A program made the translations under genes and the position numbers. This document shows, piece after piece, positions 11,385-21,853 of a stretch of DNA of 64,000 nucleotides (the stretch's first letter is position 1; every line of letters begins with the position of its first letter). The stretch covers positions 111,846,827 to 111,910,826 of the forward strand of contig OZ021722.1 in assembly GCA_963978545.1 (NCBI GenBank), given 5' to 3'. This DNA comes from Linyphia triangularis. Lineage: Eukaryota; Arthropoda; Arachnida; Araneae; Linyphiidae. The notes under the pieces are model-generated. The model was not told the DNA's origin. It ran no database searches and saw only the letters and a program-made list of their open reading frames with translations.

Positions 11385-14011
11385 TTTAGTGAGTGAAGCG
11401 AGCTTATGCTTACTAGGGTGAATCGAAAAAAAATAATTTTTTATTTTTAAAACGCATGAGGTGAAAAAAGTTGATACACATCTTGATAAGAAAAACTGTA
11501 AAAAAAAATTTGAAAAAAAAATAATATCTTCCAATCGCGCATTCACCTCAAAGTTTGAAGAAAATACAAAAAAGAACTATTTTTCCTAAATTTTTTTATA
11601 ATTCTAAACGTTATATATTTGAAAGACAATAGTTTGCAATGTATAGTGAAAGGGTGATATAACACAGGGAAACTCTATTTCATGCATTTTTAAAACGTAT
11701 ATTAATAATTAAAAATATTCAAAAATACATTTTTTTATTAAAAAAATGATTTTTCTAAAAAATGGATACTAACGTTACTTTTTACATATTTTTGTTAAAA
11801 TTGTTTTATTTACTTCAAGCATTCACTTCAAAGTTTGGAATAAATACAAAAAACACCCTTTTTCCATCAATTTGCAGAATACGCTAATCACTAAATTATT
11901 GAGGTACACTAGTTTGTATTGTGTGGAATGAAATAGATAGAACATGGAAAAAAATCAAATTAGTAATTATTTAATAATAATTATTCACGCATAACCTTTG
12001 AAACATTGATAAAAATTGTGTTTTGGTGGGTTTCAATCTGGGTGGCCTTTCTCGTGGTGCCTTCTCTTCCTTTGAAGCTCATAAACTGACTTGGATCAAA
12101 ACGCATACTAACTTAGTCATTGGGTCATAACGAACGTGGCTCTGATTGGGTCAGCCATGAATACTGGCTGGAAATAATCTGACATACCAAACTGCACGCT
12201 GGGAGACCACTACATTAGGATATATGCCTCCTATACTCCAATGAACTACCATTCAGACACATATTTAAACACGTAGATAGTACTACAACTGGACAACATC
12301 TTTCAGTGAGATAAAAAAATTGAAGAACCTTGAAAAATTTTCCCTGACTGATTTTTTACGTGTTGAATGTTTAATTCCTCATCTTGAGATGAAACTGAAC
12401 ACAACTCAGTTATATTTTCTTGATATTATTACATTAAAAAAATTAATTTTCTGAAGGACCTAAGAACATATATGTGGCAATTCGATTGTCTCGATACCTC
12501 CCTGAATATTTACTGCAAGTTTTAAACTCAGTTATTGGACGAAATGCTTCCTTCCCTCACTCAAAAAATTTGATTTCGGCACTGATTTTGTACTCAAGGA
12601 GAGATGGAAGAGAACTGAGGCGTCAGGTTCTGAAATCGCGAGAACTTTCCTAGAGGACTATCAGGCATTTCAAGACAACTAAACTTAACTTTATTGTAGG
12701 TATCCTGTCTGCATTGAGTGGGCATAATTAATTGGAATCCTCGTAATAGGACCCCTTCTTTGTTAAGAGAAACAAACGGACATTAGTTAGTAAAGACTGG
12801 CGCATCCGAGGTAGCACAGCTGTATTGGTGGAAACAGGGAGAGAGTATAAGATCGACTTGTCTGACCGAGCATAATTCCAAAATACACTATTTCTTAAAA
12901 AACAAGTAAAAACCACTACATAGTTTTGTTTCTCATAAATACAATATCCCAAGTTTAAAACTGTACATCGGCTTATCAAAACCTCTTCTATATTTTATCC
13001 AGAATTGGGCGAGATTGGCTAATATTGTTTCCAACGACCGATTCACAACGTTTCACATCGCGATTGGCCTATGTCTGGGGAAATTGGTCAGCGTATCTAT
13101 GTTACTATGGACCATTGAAATCAGACTTCAACTCGTTTCCTTGTCACCCACAAGCTGTGGAATGCTAATGTAGAGAGACAAGACAAAAGTAGGTGGCGCT
13201 GACGCAAAAGACGTTAGGACAGCCCTTTTTTTTTAAAGATCCATAATGCCCGACTTTTCAACAAAAATTTCCTTCAAAATGCATCACTGGGATAGAAAGA
13301 TCGAGAAAAAAGTGAACCAAATGAATAATAGCATGTTTAAAATAAAAAAATAAAAAAATGTAAGAAATAACATTAGTACCCATTTTACAGAAAAATCATT
13401 ATTTCTTCCAAATAATGTAACTTTTGAGTATTTTTTATTATTAATATATGTTTTGAAAATGCATAAAATAGTGTTTTCCTGTGTTGTACCACCCTTTCAG
13501 TACACATTGCAAACTATTGCCTTTCCAATATATAATGTTTAGAAATTTTTAAAAATTTAGGAAAAATAGCTCTTTTTTGTATTTTCTCCAAACTTTGAGG
13601 TGAATGCGCGATCGGAAGATATTATTTTTTTTCAAATTTTTTTTTACAGTTTTTCTTATCAAGATGTGTATCAACTTTATTCACCTCATGTGTTTCAAAA
13701 ATTAAAAATTGTTTTTTTTCGAACCACCCTAATGCTTACGCAACAATGAACCTTTCATCGAGCAAAGCGAGCCTATGCTTGCATAGCAATGAACCTTTTA
13801 ACGAGTGAAATTAGTCTGTGTTTATGTGTCCATGAACTTTTCAGCGAACGAAGCGAGCTTGATTTTGCGTAGCGATGAACCTTCCTGCGAGCGAAGAGCC
13901 AAAAACTGGGTTCTATACACGAATGACAGATTTACGCAATGCGAGGCCTCACAGCAAGTTAAAATATTGCACTTGTTAAAATTTCGTAGCGAAGCACGGG
14001 TATTCAACTAG
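11385..14011 (-). mobile_element. Helitron-like repeat split by a hAT-type element
   Basis: Both sides of the 11414-13731 insertion carry GCGAGC-type sequence. On the right (13740-13920) four diverged ~50-bp units with AATGAACCTTT and GCGAGCAAAGCGAGC follow one another, then the block ends at 14008-14011 with CTAG followed by T. Its reverse complement starts CTAGTTGAATACCCG, the same terminus seen at 49923 and 52819. I read this as a non-autonomous Helitron/Lep1-like repeat; the outer left boundary is not clear. Confidence 0.45.
11414..13731. mobile_element. non-autonomous hAT-type element with ~390-bp TIRs
   Basis: The ends are TAGGGTG...CACCCTA. The inverted termini run about 390 bp (11414-11800 against 13340-13731) at high identity, including the shared GATACACATCTTGATAAG and GCGCATTCACCTC blocks. 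Both sides are flanked by ATGCTTAC (11406-11413 and 13732-13739), an 8-bp duplication fitting the hAT pattern nTnnnnAn. The ~1.5 kb interior (11800-13340) has no credible coding; an 83-codon minus-strand frame at 12728-12979 has no domain features. P-type elements also make 8-bp duplications, so hAT is likely but not certain. Confidence 0.75.
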
Positions 14012-15230
14012 TCGTAAATATATTATTTATGTCTGAAAATGTAAAATTATATTGCATGAGCTGAAACTTTTGAGAGAAAAAAATCTTTATTTCATCAAAT
14101 TGGGTATCTAAAAAAAAATTTGGTACATATAAACGTATCCAAACGAGACTTCTCGCCAATGTCTGGAATCATCAACAGACAGTTTGCTTTAAAAAAAACA
14201 TCCAATGGATTGGATAAATCGATCCCTTCATCTATAATAAATTTCTCTTTGTATCTCATCTGAGCTAAAAGCTCTAATTTTTTTAAATAGTTGCTGCTCA
14301 TTTGAGTTTTTAAAAGCAAAACAATCCTTGAAACGAAATGACCAGATGCATTGAAAACAAACGAAGAGACTCTGCCGGAAGTGAGTAACTGGAAGACGCG
14401 GGAAGTGCGCCAACCAGAGACGATTTGGGATTTGTTTCCAAACATCAACCCATGAATATGCAGTGGAAACAGTGCAGAAAGTTCCTCGCATGGAACTCGC
14501 GCGAGTTTTCTCCCTCGTGGACACTTACTTTCAATTCACCTTACTTTTCCTTTCGCAGTCACGTTATTTTATTCCTGAATCCGTTATGGCCCAACCGGCC
14601 CAGTCCCATTCCGGCCGTGTCTTTTCACTCACAGCTCCTACCTCCTTTCTTTGGTGGACCCTTGGAGGTCCAACAAAGGCGTATATATGGGAGGGGCCCA
14701 GGTGGCCCTGGCTTCTCCCGAAATCAGGAAAAAAAATTAAAGTTATAAGTAGTTATTATTTGCGTTTGTTTGCAAATAATTTCCATTCTCTTAGCTTCCC
14801 AAAAATAAAAAAGTTTATGACACCACAAGAATTAGTGAAATTAAAATATGTATAATGCAGGTGAGGCTTTGGCATTTTATCTGTAGCTCTGTTTATTCAA
14901 TAGTGTGCTTTTTAAATAGGTGTGATTCTGCAATCCTCTGCATTATGCTGTTGTGGAATCTTAGTTTGCTTTATTAAGTTAATGGTATTCATAATGAAGC
15001 GATAAAAATTCTATTCAAAACTGTTTTGTAAAAAAATATCGTGTAAATAAGCAGTGCTGAAATTGCCTGTGTCAGTAGCAATGTTCCTTTTGACATTGCA
15101 AAGTACCGTTGATCCAGCATCAGTTGCGGAGGATTTAAACAAATAAAGAAAAATTTAACGCGTAGAAAATGCATGGAACCTTTTTACAAAATTATTTCTT
15201 CTTCTACTCTAGTCTACAAAATTAATGGAT
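14012..15230. other. no gene; GC-richer patch with hairpin
   Basis: Open frames at 14425-14855 are in GC-richer DNA but have no recognisable domain. At about 14649-14677 an imperfect hairpin (GGTGGACC / GGTCCAAC) precedes a TATATATGGGAGGGG stretch. This could be an old promoter or transposon end; nothing downstream supports a gene. Confidence 0.35.
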
Positions 15231-15234
15231 ATTT

Positions 15235-16250
15235 CAGTTTTTCCCTAATAACTTCTCACTGGAGCAGCATAGATACATGAAATTCATTACAGAGGCATCT
15301 TTACGTAACATGAAGATAAGTAAAACAACTCAGTGGCAAATTGAAATGCAAAGTGTACAATAGACAGGGGCCGATTTAGAAATTTGATTACTATAGGCAC
15401 AACATAACAGATGCCCCCCCCCCCCCCATTGACAATTGTTGGAGTTATTTAAATATTAATTGACAATTTAGAATACCGTCTATTGCTGTCGTGATTAAAT
15501 TAATGATGAGATATTAATATTTTAATAACTGATAAGAATTATTAAAATTTATTCTTGTATTTTATGGCATTGATCAAGTGCGCTGAACATAATATTGGTA
15601 GTTGCATACTAATTCAGGATTTTAAATAAATGGAGTAGCATTAGTGTGCAGTTGACTTTTAGTGTAAGATATGATCTCCCATGTCATCAATGTTTACTCG
15701 GCACTGTATTCTCATACTTGACATGAGTATCTTTATTTAATTCTAATGGCTAAATTACTCATCCAGTCTTTTGAACTGTTTGCAAGTGATGTAAAGTTTC
15801 CAATACATTAAATCTTTACAAAATGCCTATCGTAGAAGCGTCCAAATCATATTTGATGAAATTCGGATTAGAGGAATGATCTGGTTTACTTATAGGGGCG
15901 ATATTCATACTTTTTTTAATAATTTATTTAAAGCAAAAGTGAAACAAAATTTACTCCAAGTAACAATAAATGCTATTTAAAACCCAATATTTCACCGTTT
16001 AAAAATTTGCCTGGATCAAGTTAACATAATCACAGTGAAAAAATTGAATTCAATTATATCTTACTCTCTTAAATGGCACCTAAAGAACAAATTTTTTAAC
16101 ATTAGATACTTTTTACTGAAAATAATTTTTTCAATCTCATGAGTAATAATGGACTTCAGAGGTTCTATAGAAAGGTGGAAAAACGATATTGTGTGGTAAA
16201 TGCCAAATCAAGTTAACGATTTGGTGGGAAAAAAGTTTTGGTCTTTGGGT
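15235..16250 (+). repeat. dispersed repeat, left copy
   Basis: Positions 15235-16090 align in direct orientation with 19672-20312 (shared TTTGAACTGTTTGCAAGTGATG and GGCGATATTCATA blocks). The next part (about 16095-16250) instead aligns with the reverse complement of 20340-20505. A further inverted fragment is at 18300-18440. The region includes a run of C at 15415-15427. No coding is visible. The mix of direct and inverted pieces suggests a foldback-like or rearranged element. Confidence 0.65.
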
Positions 16251-16357
16251 ACAACCCAAGTAGTAGCATGACGTGATAAATGACGTAATTTTTAGGGCAT
16301 CTTTTCTCGAATGACGTTATTCAGTACAAAATCACGTCGGTTTTGACGTCATTTAAT
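16250..16357. repeat. cluster of TGACGT motifs, left part
   Basis: Several TGACGT or ACGTCA motifs occur in ~100 bp (ATGACGTGATAAATGACGTAA, then ATGACGTTATT, then TTTTGACGTCATTT). The cluster continues after the hAT insertion at 18000-18145. It looks like a decayed short-period tandem repeat. TGACGTCA is the CREB/ATF site, but regulatory use is only a guess. Confidence 0.5.
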
Positions 16358-16365
16358 GGTCATAC

Positions 16366-17985
16366 ATACCTGCCAACTTGTACGAATTATCCGTACAATG
16401 TACGGATTTTTACTATTTTGTACGGGTGTACGAACAGCTAAAAAAATCGTACGGATTTCACTGTACTTTTCGTTTTTTCCCTAAAACCGTTTTTTTTTTT
16501 TTTTTTTTTTTTTTTAACTTAATATTTTTTCAAGTCACCAACGAAACCGAAACGATTTTCCAAAGCTGCCGCATCAGTCAAAATATTTATTCACACTCCA
16601 AGATTGCGCATATGTTCAGCACTAAAGCGCGTTGGCGAGGATGCATTGTTTTCTTTCCTGTTGCCGACTTGATTTGGCAAACCAAACCACTGCTTCGATT
16701 TTTCTGGCTTTACAGGTTAATAAAGAAAGCAGAAAACCGAAAGTGCTTTAGTCTTTTAATTCTACCTTCTTTTGGACTGGACTCCAAAACGTAAATAATA
16801 GTACTGGACTTGCGCGTAAATAATAGCACTAAACCACTGCTCCGGGGATGCACTGTTTTCATTTGTGTTGCCAACGGGACCTGGCGAACCAAACAACTAT
16901 TGCGTTGCCTCAGACTTAAGAGATTAACAAAGAATCTGAAAACCAAAAATGCTTTAGATTTTGGTTCTTCCTTCTGTTTGGACCGTACATTAATGTTGCG
17001 CGTATATAATAAAAGCACTTAAGCGCGCCGCCGGAAATTCATTGTTTTCATCTGTGTTGCCGACGGGATTTGGCGAACCAAGCAACTCTTTCGTTGTCTC
17101 GAACTTTAGAGATTAATAAAGTAGAAAACTGAAAGTGCTTTAGTTTTTTTTATTCTTTCTTCTTTTGGACCGTACTCCAACGCTGCGCACTAAATCGCGA
17201 CGCCGCCGTTTTCAATTGTTTTGGCGGCACTCACCGAACGACTGTTTCGTTTTCTCGGACTTGAGAGATTAAAGCACTTTCGGTTTTCAGCTTCTTTGTT
17301 AGTCTTAACTATTTATTTTAAAATATCCAAGTTAAACAATCCTGGGGTAAGACTCCAGAAAATATCAAGTTTTTTTGGAGTTTACTTCAAACCAAGCAGT
17401 TTACTTCTAATCATCAGAAATTCAAACAAAGAAACAAATTTTGCATTCTGCTCTATCTATGCATCTGATATTAAGATTTCTCATAGAGGATTTACTGATG
17501 TCGAAGTTTATATCAATTCTAAAAAGCACAGTGACAACATCATATGTAATAATAAGAATTCGAAAGCCTGCATAATTGATATTTGTGCGTGTGATTAAAC
17601 ACTTTGAATACCACCAACTCATTGTATGTTTCACTAGAGTTTTTGTGTCATGAAACATGTTTTATTTAGGTGTAATGTAGGCTAAATCATAAACCTCATC
17701 AGAGATTTCATCGTAAAGTTTAAATTTGATTTATTTTTAAATCCAAGTTAGTTTTTTATTTTATAATTTCCATTTTGTGCTAAAATGTAACAATTTGTTA
17801 TATTTGAGAGCAATTTAATATTATTCAATTTTTTTTTTTTTTTTTGCATTTGTAATAGAATTACTATTATTTCTATATTAAATTCATAAATATTGTCGCT
17901 ATTTGACTTTCCATGAGTCATAGGAATGCAAATATTTGTTCCGTAAAAATTGTACTAATTTGAAAATGCCAATGTTGGCAGGTAT
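16366..17985 (+). mobile_element. hAT-type element with internal tandem repeats
   Basis: Inverted ends ATACCTGCCAAC and GTTGGCAGGTAT are flanked by the 8-bp duplication GGTCATAC (16358-16365 and 17986-17993). Inside, a ~170-205-bp unit is repeated about 3.5 times (16620-17280), each copy having CATTGTTTTC...TGTTGCCGAC...GAGATTAATAAAG...GAAAGTGCTTTAG. Right of this lies a decayed zinc-finger coding remnant. The TIR, 8-bp duplication and zinc finger agree on hAT. It cannot encode a full transposase in 1.62 kb. Confidence 0.8.
17400..17598 (+). pseudogene. decayed BED-like zinc finger of hAT transposase
   Basis: An open frame from 17221 to 17598 contains, at residues 71-105 (17431-17535), a pattern like the zinc finger at the N-terminus of some hAT transposases: FAFCSIYASDIKISHRG followed by FTDV...INSKKH. 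In the family I would expect Cys-x2-Cys and His-x-His; here the second Cys position reads Tyr and one His position reads Tyr, so zinc ligands are lost. The flanking residues come from the tandem repeat and are not family-like. This is a remnant inside the hAT-type element, not a working gene. Confidence 0.5.
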
Positions 17986-17999
17986 GGTCATACAAACTG

Positions 18000-18290
18000 A
18001 CGTTCCTAAAATGACGTAAATTTTTTGGTCATCATATGATGAACATTTTTTTGAGTCATGAAATGACGTCTTTTTATAAATAATAAATTACTCAAATAAT
18101 TTTGGGTCACAATATGCCGTCATTTTTTAGTCATCATATGATGCGAATTTAACTTTTATTATTTTTTATATGGGCCCATGGAAGAATACACACTTCTACT
18201 TGTGAAGACTACTTATATGGCAATTTTATTTTAATAAACATGTAATATTCGTCGAGTATCTACTACAACCAGAAAATAAATAAAAATAAT
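18000..18290. repeat. TGACGT cluster, right part, and flank
   Basis: Continuation of the TGACGT-rich block interrupted by the hAT-type element, with two copies of GGTCATCATATGATG-like sequence (18033 and 18130 regions). After 18150 it is AT-rich and featureless. Confidence 0.45.
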
Positions 18291-18299
18291 AGTACAACA

Positions 18300-18440
18300 A
18301 ATAGGTGAGTAAGTTTTAGGTAAGTAATCTGACTGAGCAATTTAGTCACTAGAATTCATCAAGAAACTCATGTTAAGTGTGAGAATACAATGCCAAGTAA
18401 ACACTGATGACAAGGGAGATTATATCTCACATTAAAAGTC
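18300..18440 (-). repeat. inverted fragment of the 15.6-kb repeat
   Basis: The reverse complement of this stretch aligns with about 15650-15780 and 19890-20010 (shared GATATGATCTCC-like, GGCACTGTATTCTCA-like and GACTAAATTGCTC-like blocks). Confidence 0.6.
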
Positions 18441-19665
18441 AACTCCATGAGTTGTGAGATTTTTAATGTGAATGCCTTTTTGCAACTGTTCTCTAATGGT
18501 ACTTCATGCTTTTGCATGTGTCCCCACTGTGCATGCGTCACCGGCATGCGTCAAGTTCGTAAACAAGAATTCATTCCAGAAATACCATTTTAAATGCAAT
18601 TTTTGTTTTATATTTTGCTTCTATTTGTGTTCCCTGTTGTCATTTTGTGCGTAAAATGCTGGAAATATAATGATGCGAGAATAAAGTCATTATTGACCAC
18701 TTTAGCAAATGTAATAGTATAATCGTTTCGATTGGAATACAAATTCAAATGCAGATACCATTCTACTTAATATATTTAACGTAAAACATTACAATATTAA
18801 GAAAATTTTTACATGACTTTAAATCCATAATTATACCTTGGATATTATTTATATATTGTATCGTACAAAGCAGACATTATTTAATTATAAATATAATGAA
18901 ACACTTTATATTATGACGAGTAGCAAACAAAATTTACAAAAAATATACTACAAACATTTATCAATTTAATGAAAGTTTTTTTCTTTCTTTTTCTTCACCA
19001 AAATCATTACACAATATATTTATTATTTATACTTGAAATTAATGGTAATTTGTATGATTATAACTTTAGTTATTAAATTGAAATTGAAATTTTTTAATAT
19101 TTCAAAATCTTTTCTAATACATACAAATACAAAATAAAATTACAAAAAAAAAAAGCCTACCAACGTATTATGGTATTGAACTATTTTATAGTACCAAACT
19201 TTTGAAACTTTTTTGATCTTTTATTAGCATTTTATTTTTGAAATTACACTTTCCAAAACTTTTTTTTCTGTTTTGCATAGATAACAAATACTCCTCAGTA
19301 TTTAAAATCATTAAAGTATTTATCCAAAAATATAAAAGTTAAAAAAAATTTAACTATTTTAGCATTTTTACTTCTTTTTTATTTATAAATTTTTTAAATA
19401 CAAATTTATACATATGATCTTGAATAATATTTAAACAAATGAATGCATTCTAATTTTATTTCAGGTGTACTATTTCAAAAGGGGAAAAAAAATATGGAAA
19501 TTTCTCAACAAAGATGCATAAAAAAGATTAAGAATTTTTGAAAAAAAGTGGCATAAATAGAAAATTTGAATGCATATATCTATTAAGTGTTTATTTATAT
19601 TGTTGAAAAAGAAAAAATCTGATTTTAAATATAATGCACAAATGTCTATAAATTAAGAATAATTC
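18441..19665. other. AT-rich, no gene seen
   Basis: Very AT-rich non-coding DNA. A 60-codon frame at 18472-18654 is Cys/Phe-rich and without domain likeness. No transposon ends were recognised. Confidence 0.5.
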
Positions 19666-19671
19666 AGTGTT

Positions 19672-20505
19672 TGTCTAATAACTTCTCAGTGAAGCAGCAT
19701 AGACACATGCAATTCACATCAAAGAGAAATCCTTGTGTAACGCATCTATAAGTAAAACAACTAATTCGCAAATTGAAATACAAAATGTAAAGTGGGGGCA
19801 TATGCAAAAGAATGGAGTACCATTAGTGTACAGTTGTACAGATGCATTTACAATAAAAAACACGCAACTCATGGAGTTGACTTGGCCAGCTGTTGACTTT
19901 TAGTGCTCGATATGATCTCCTCTGTCATCAGTGTTTAATTGGCACTGTATTCTCATAGTTAACATGAATTTCTTGAGGAATTATAGTGACTAAATTGCTC
20001 GTCCCACCTTTTGAACTGTTTGCAAGTGATGGAAAGTTCCCAACACATTAAATCGTTACACAATGCCTAATGTAGAAGCGTCCCACACATGTTTTAAGAA
20101 ATTTGGATCAGAGGAGTGATCTGGCTTTACTTATAAGGGCGATATTCATATTTTTTAATCGTTTATCCAAAGCAAAAGTGTAATAAAATTTACCATAAGT
20201 GTCAATAAACACGATTTAGAAAACTGATATTTCGCAATGAAAGATTTTTCTAGATCACGTTAACGCAATTACGGTAAAAAAGTCGAATTTAATTATCTTT
20301 TGCGCTCCTGAGGAGCTTAATAAAGCAATTCAGCATATTGAATCTAAAGACCCAAACTTTTTTCCCACCAAATCGTTATCTTGAATTGGCAGTTACAATG
20401 AAATATCATGTTCCCATCTTTCTACAGATCCTATGATGTCCAATATTATTAATGAGACTGAAAAAATTAGTTTCTGTAAACAGTATCCGATGTTAAAAAG
20501 ATTTG
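19672..20505 (+). repeat. dispersed repeat, right copy
   Basis: Direct match to 15235-16090, then (20340-20505) an inverted match to about 16095-16250. This copy has an extra ~70 bp segment at about 19830-19900 (including ACTCATGGAGTTGACTTGG). No coding. Confidence 0.65.
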
Positions 20506-20962
20506 GTCTCTGGATGCAATAAGTTGAATTGATTAGCTAAGGTATGAATTATATTTAATTATCAATATTTAAGTCAAGTTTTTATCTTTAGTGTAGTAAT
20601 ATTTTTAATTTCGATGACAAAATAATTTAACTATAAACTAAAATTCATAAATAGTTATTTTTGCATCTAGTTTGGAAACTAATACTTTTTCAAATGAGAC
20701 AAAATGCTTATTTGATAAGTGCGATAGCACGAGCCAAATAATTTTCCGACTTTGAAAAAGTGATTTCAGACATGTTGCATACAATTTTTTTTATTCACAT
20801 GCAAAAAATTAAATATATTTTTTGCACGTGATTATAAAAAATACTGTCATTTATAAACCGTATAAAATTTGAGCATAAGGCGTGCAATTTTTCACACTAG
20901 CTCACGATAAAGTATTATTTTGGCTACGATTTACGAGAAGGAAGAATTTAATTTTTCGGTAT
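20506..20962. other. AT-rich, no gene seen
   Basis: No credible reading frame and no recognisable repeat ends before the tandem array. Confidence 0.5.
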
Positions 20963-20966
20963 AGAC

Positions 20967-21275
20967 TGAGAGGCGATTGGAAAATTTGGACCTCATCGAA
21001 CATCACTCTGAAACTCATATGGAATATAGAGTTATTCTAGCTGATTAACAATCACGTGGTCTGCCGAAGCCCATTTAGTCGGAAGTGTCCAAAAAGCGTG
21101 ACCGCAAGTGCAATTTTTGGGTACCAAAATACCTCATCGAACATCGCTCTGAAATTCACAGGGAATGAAGAGAATTACCTACCTAGTAAGAATCACTTGG
21201 TCTGCCGAACCGCATTTGGCCGGAACTGTCCGGCAGACCAATCCGAAAGTGCACTTTATGGGGGCCAACCGGAAT
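20967..21275 (+). repeat. 141-bp tandem repeat family, about two units
   Basis: The first unit is a variant (GGACCTCATCGAACATCACTC...GATTAACAATCACG), the second is the common form (TACCTCATCGAACATCGCTC...CCTAGTAAGAATCAC...GGCCGGAACTGTCCGGCAGACC). The same family lies at 40683-40910 (plus) and 42080-42763 (minus). Each common unit can fold because GGTCTGCCG is followed about 30 bases later by CGGCAGACC. The variant-then-common order is the same as, but inverted to, the block ending at 42763. Confidence 0.8.
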
Positions 21276-21853
21276 GGTTATCGGCCCACCCCAGGTTTAG
21301 AGGTATACGACGTAGGAACATGAGACGGCAGTAACGAATACGACAGAATTGCCCGCCCACTTTGAGAGTAGCGAATGCCATCATCCCGAAGGGATCCCAG
21401 CAATCCGCCCCGCTCTGCCCCCCCCCCACCCCCAGTGACAGCCACTACAAAGTGACCCTCAGATAGGGGCATGGTCCGATTTCAATGTCCGCAGGAGTGC
21501 GGGGAGTAAGCAGAGCACCCAACTTTGCTGAATACTGCACATTCTAGTAATATTTTACGCATGCTCACGTGACATGTTACCCTGTTTGGAGACGACTTGC
21601 GCTCATCTAGTCACGTGACATGTTAACTTCCTGCTCCTCGAATCTGGATGTGATGGAGATAGTTAATAGTTAAAAAATGCTTTAATGGCGCCTACTTGAT
21701 TATTGTGTTCATTGTTAGTTATCTTTTTGATCACGTCTGTAGATAAACGTGGTTTTTCAAAGAGACATTCTTTGTGCTGCCTTTTTATTTGAGTAAATAC
21801 TTATATTATTAGCTTTTATATATGTGTGATTTGCCATTACTTGTTTTAGTATT
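21276..21853. promoter_or_regulatory. GC-richer spacer with two E-boxes
   Basis: This stretch is richer in G and C than its neighbours and holds no clear gene. TCACGTGACATGTTA occurs twice in direct orientation (21565-21579 and 21611-21625), each including CACGTG, the site bound by bHLH factors of the Myc/USF/MITF type. It lies upstream of the SWIM/C48 remnant, but a promoter role is inference. Confidence 0.3.

Noticed and set aside
14425..14855. Two overlapping open frames in GC-richer DNA
   Set aside because: They run in different frames of the same DNA, have no domain-like pattern and end in AT-rich low complexity.
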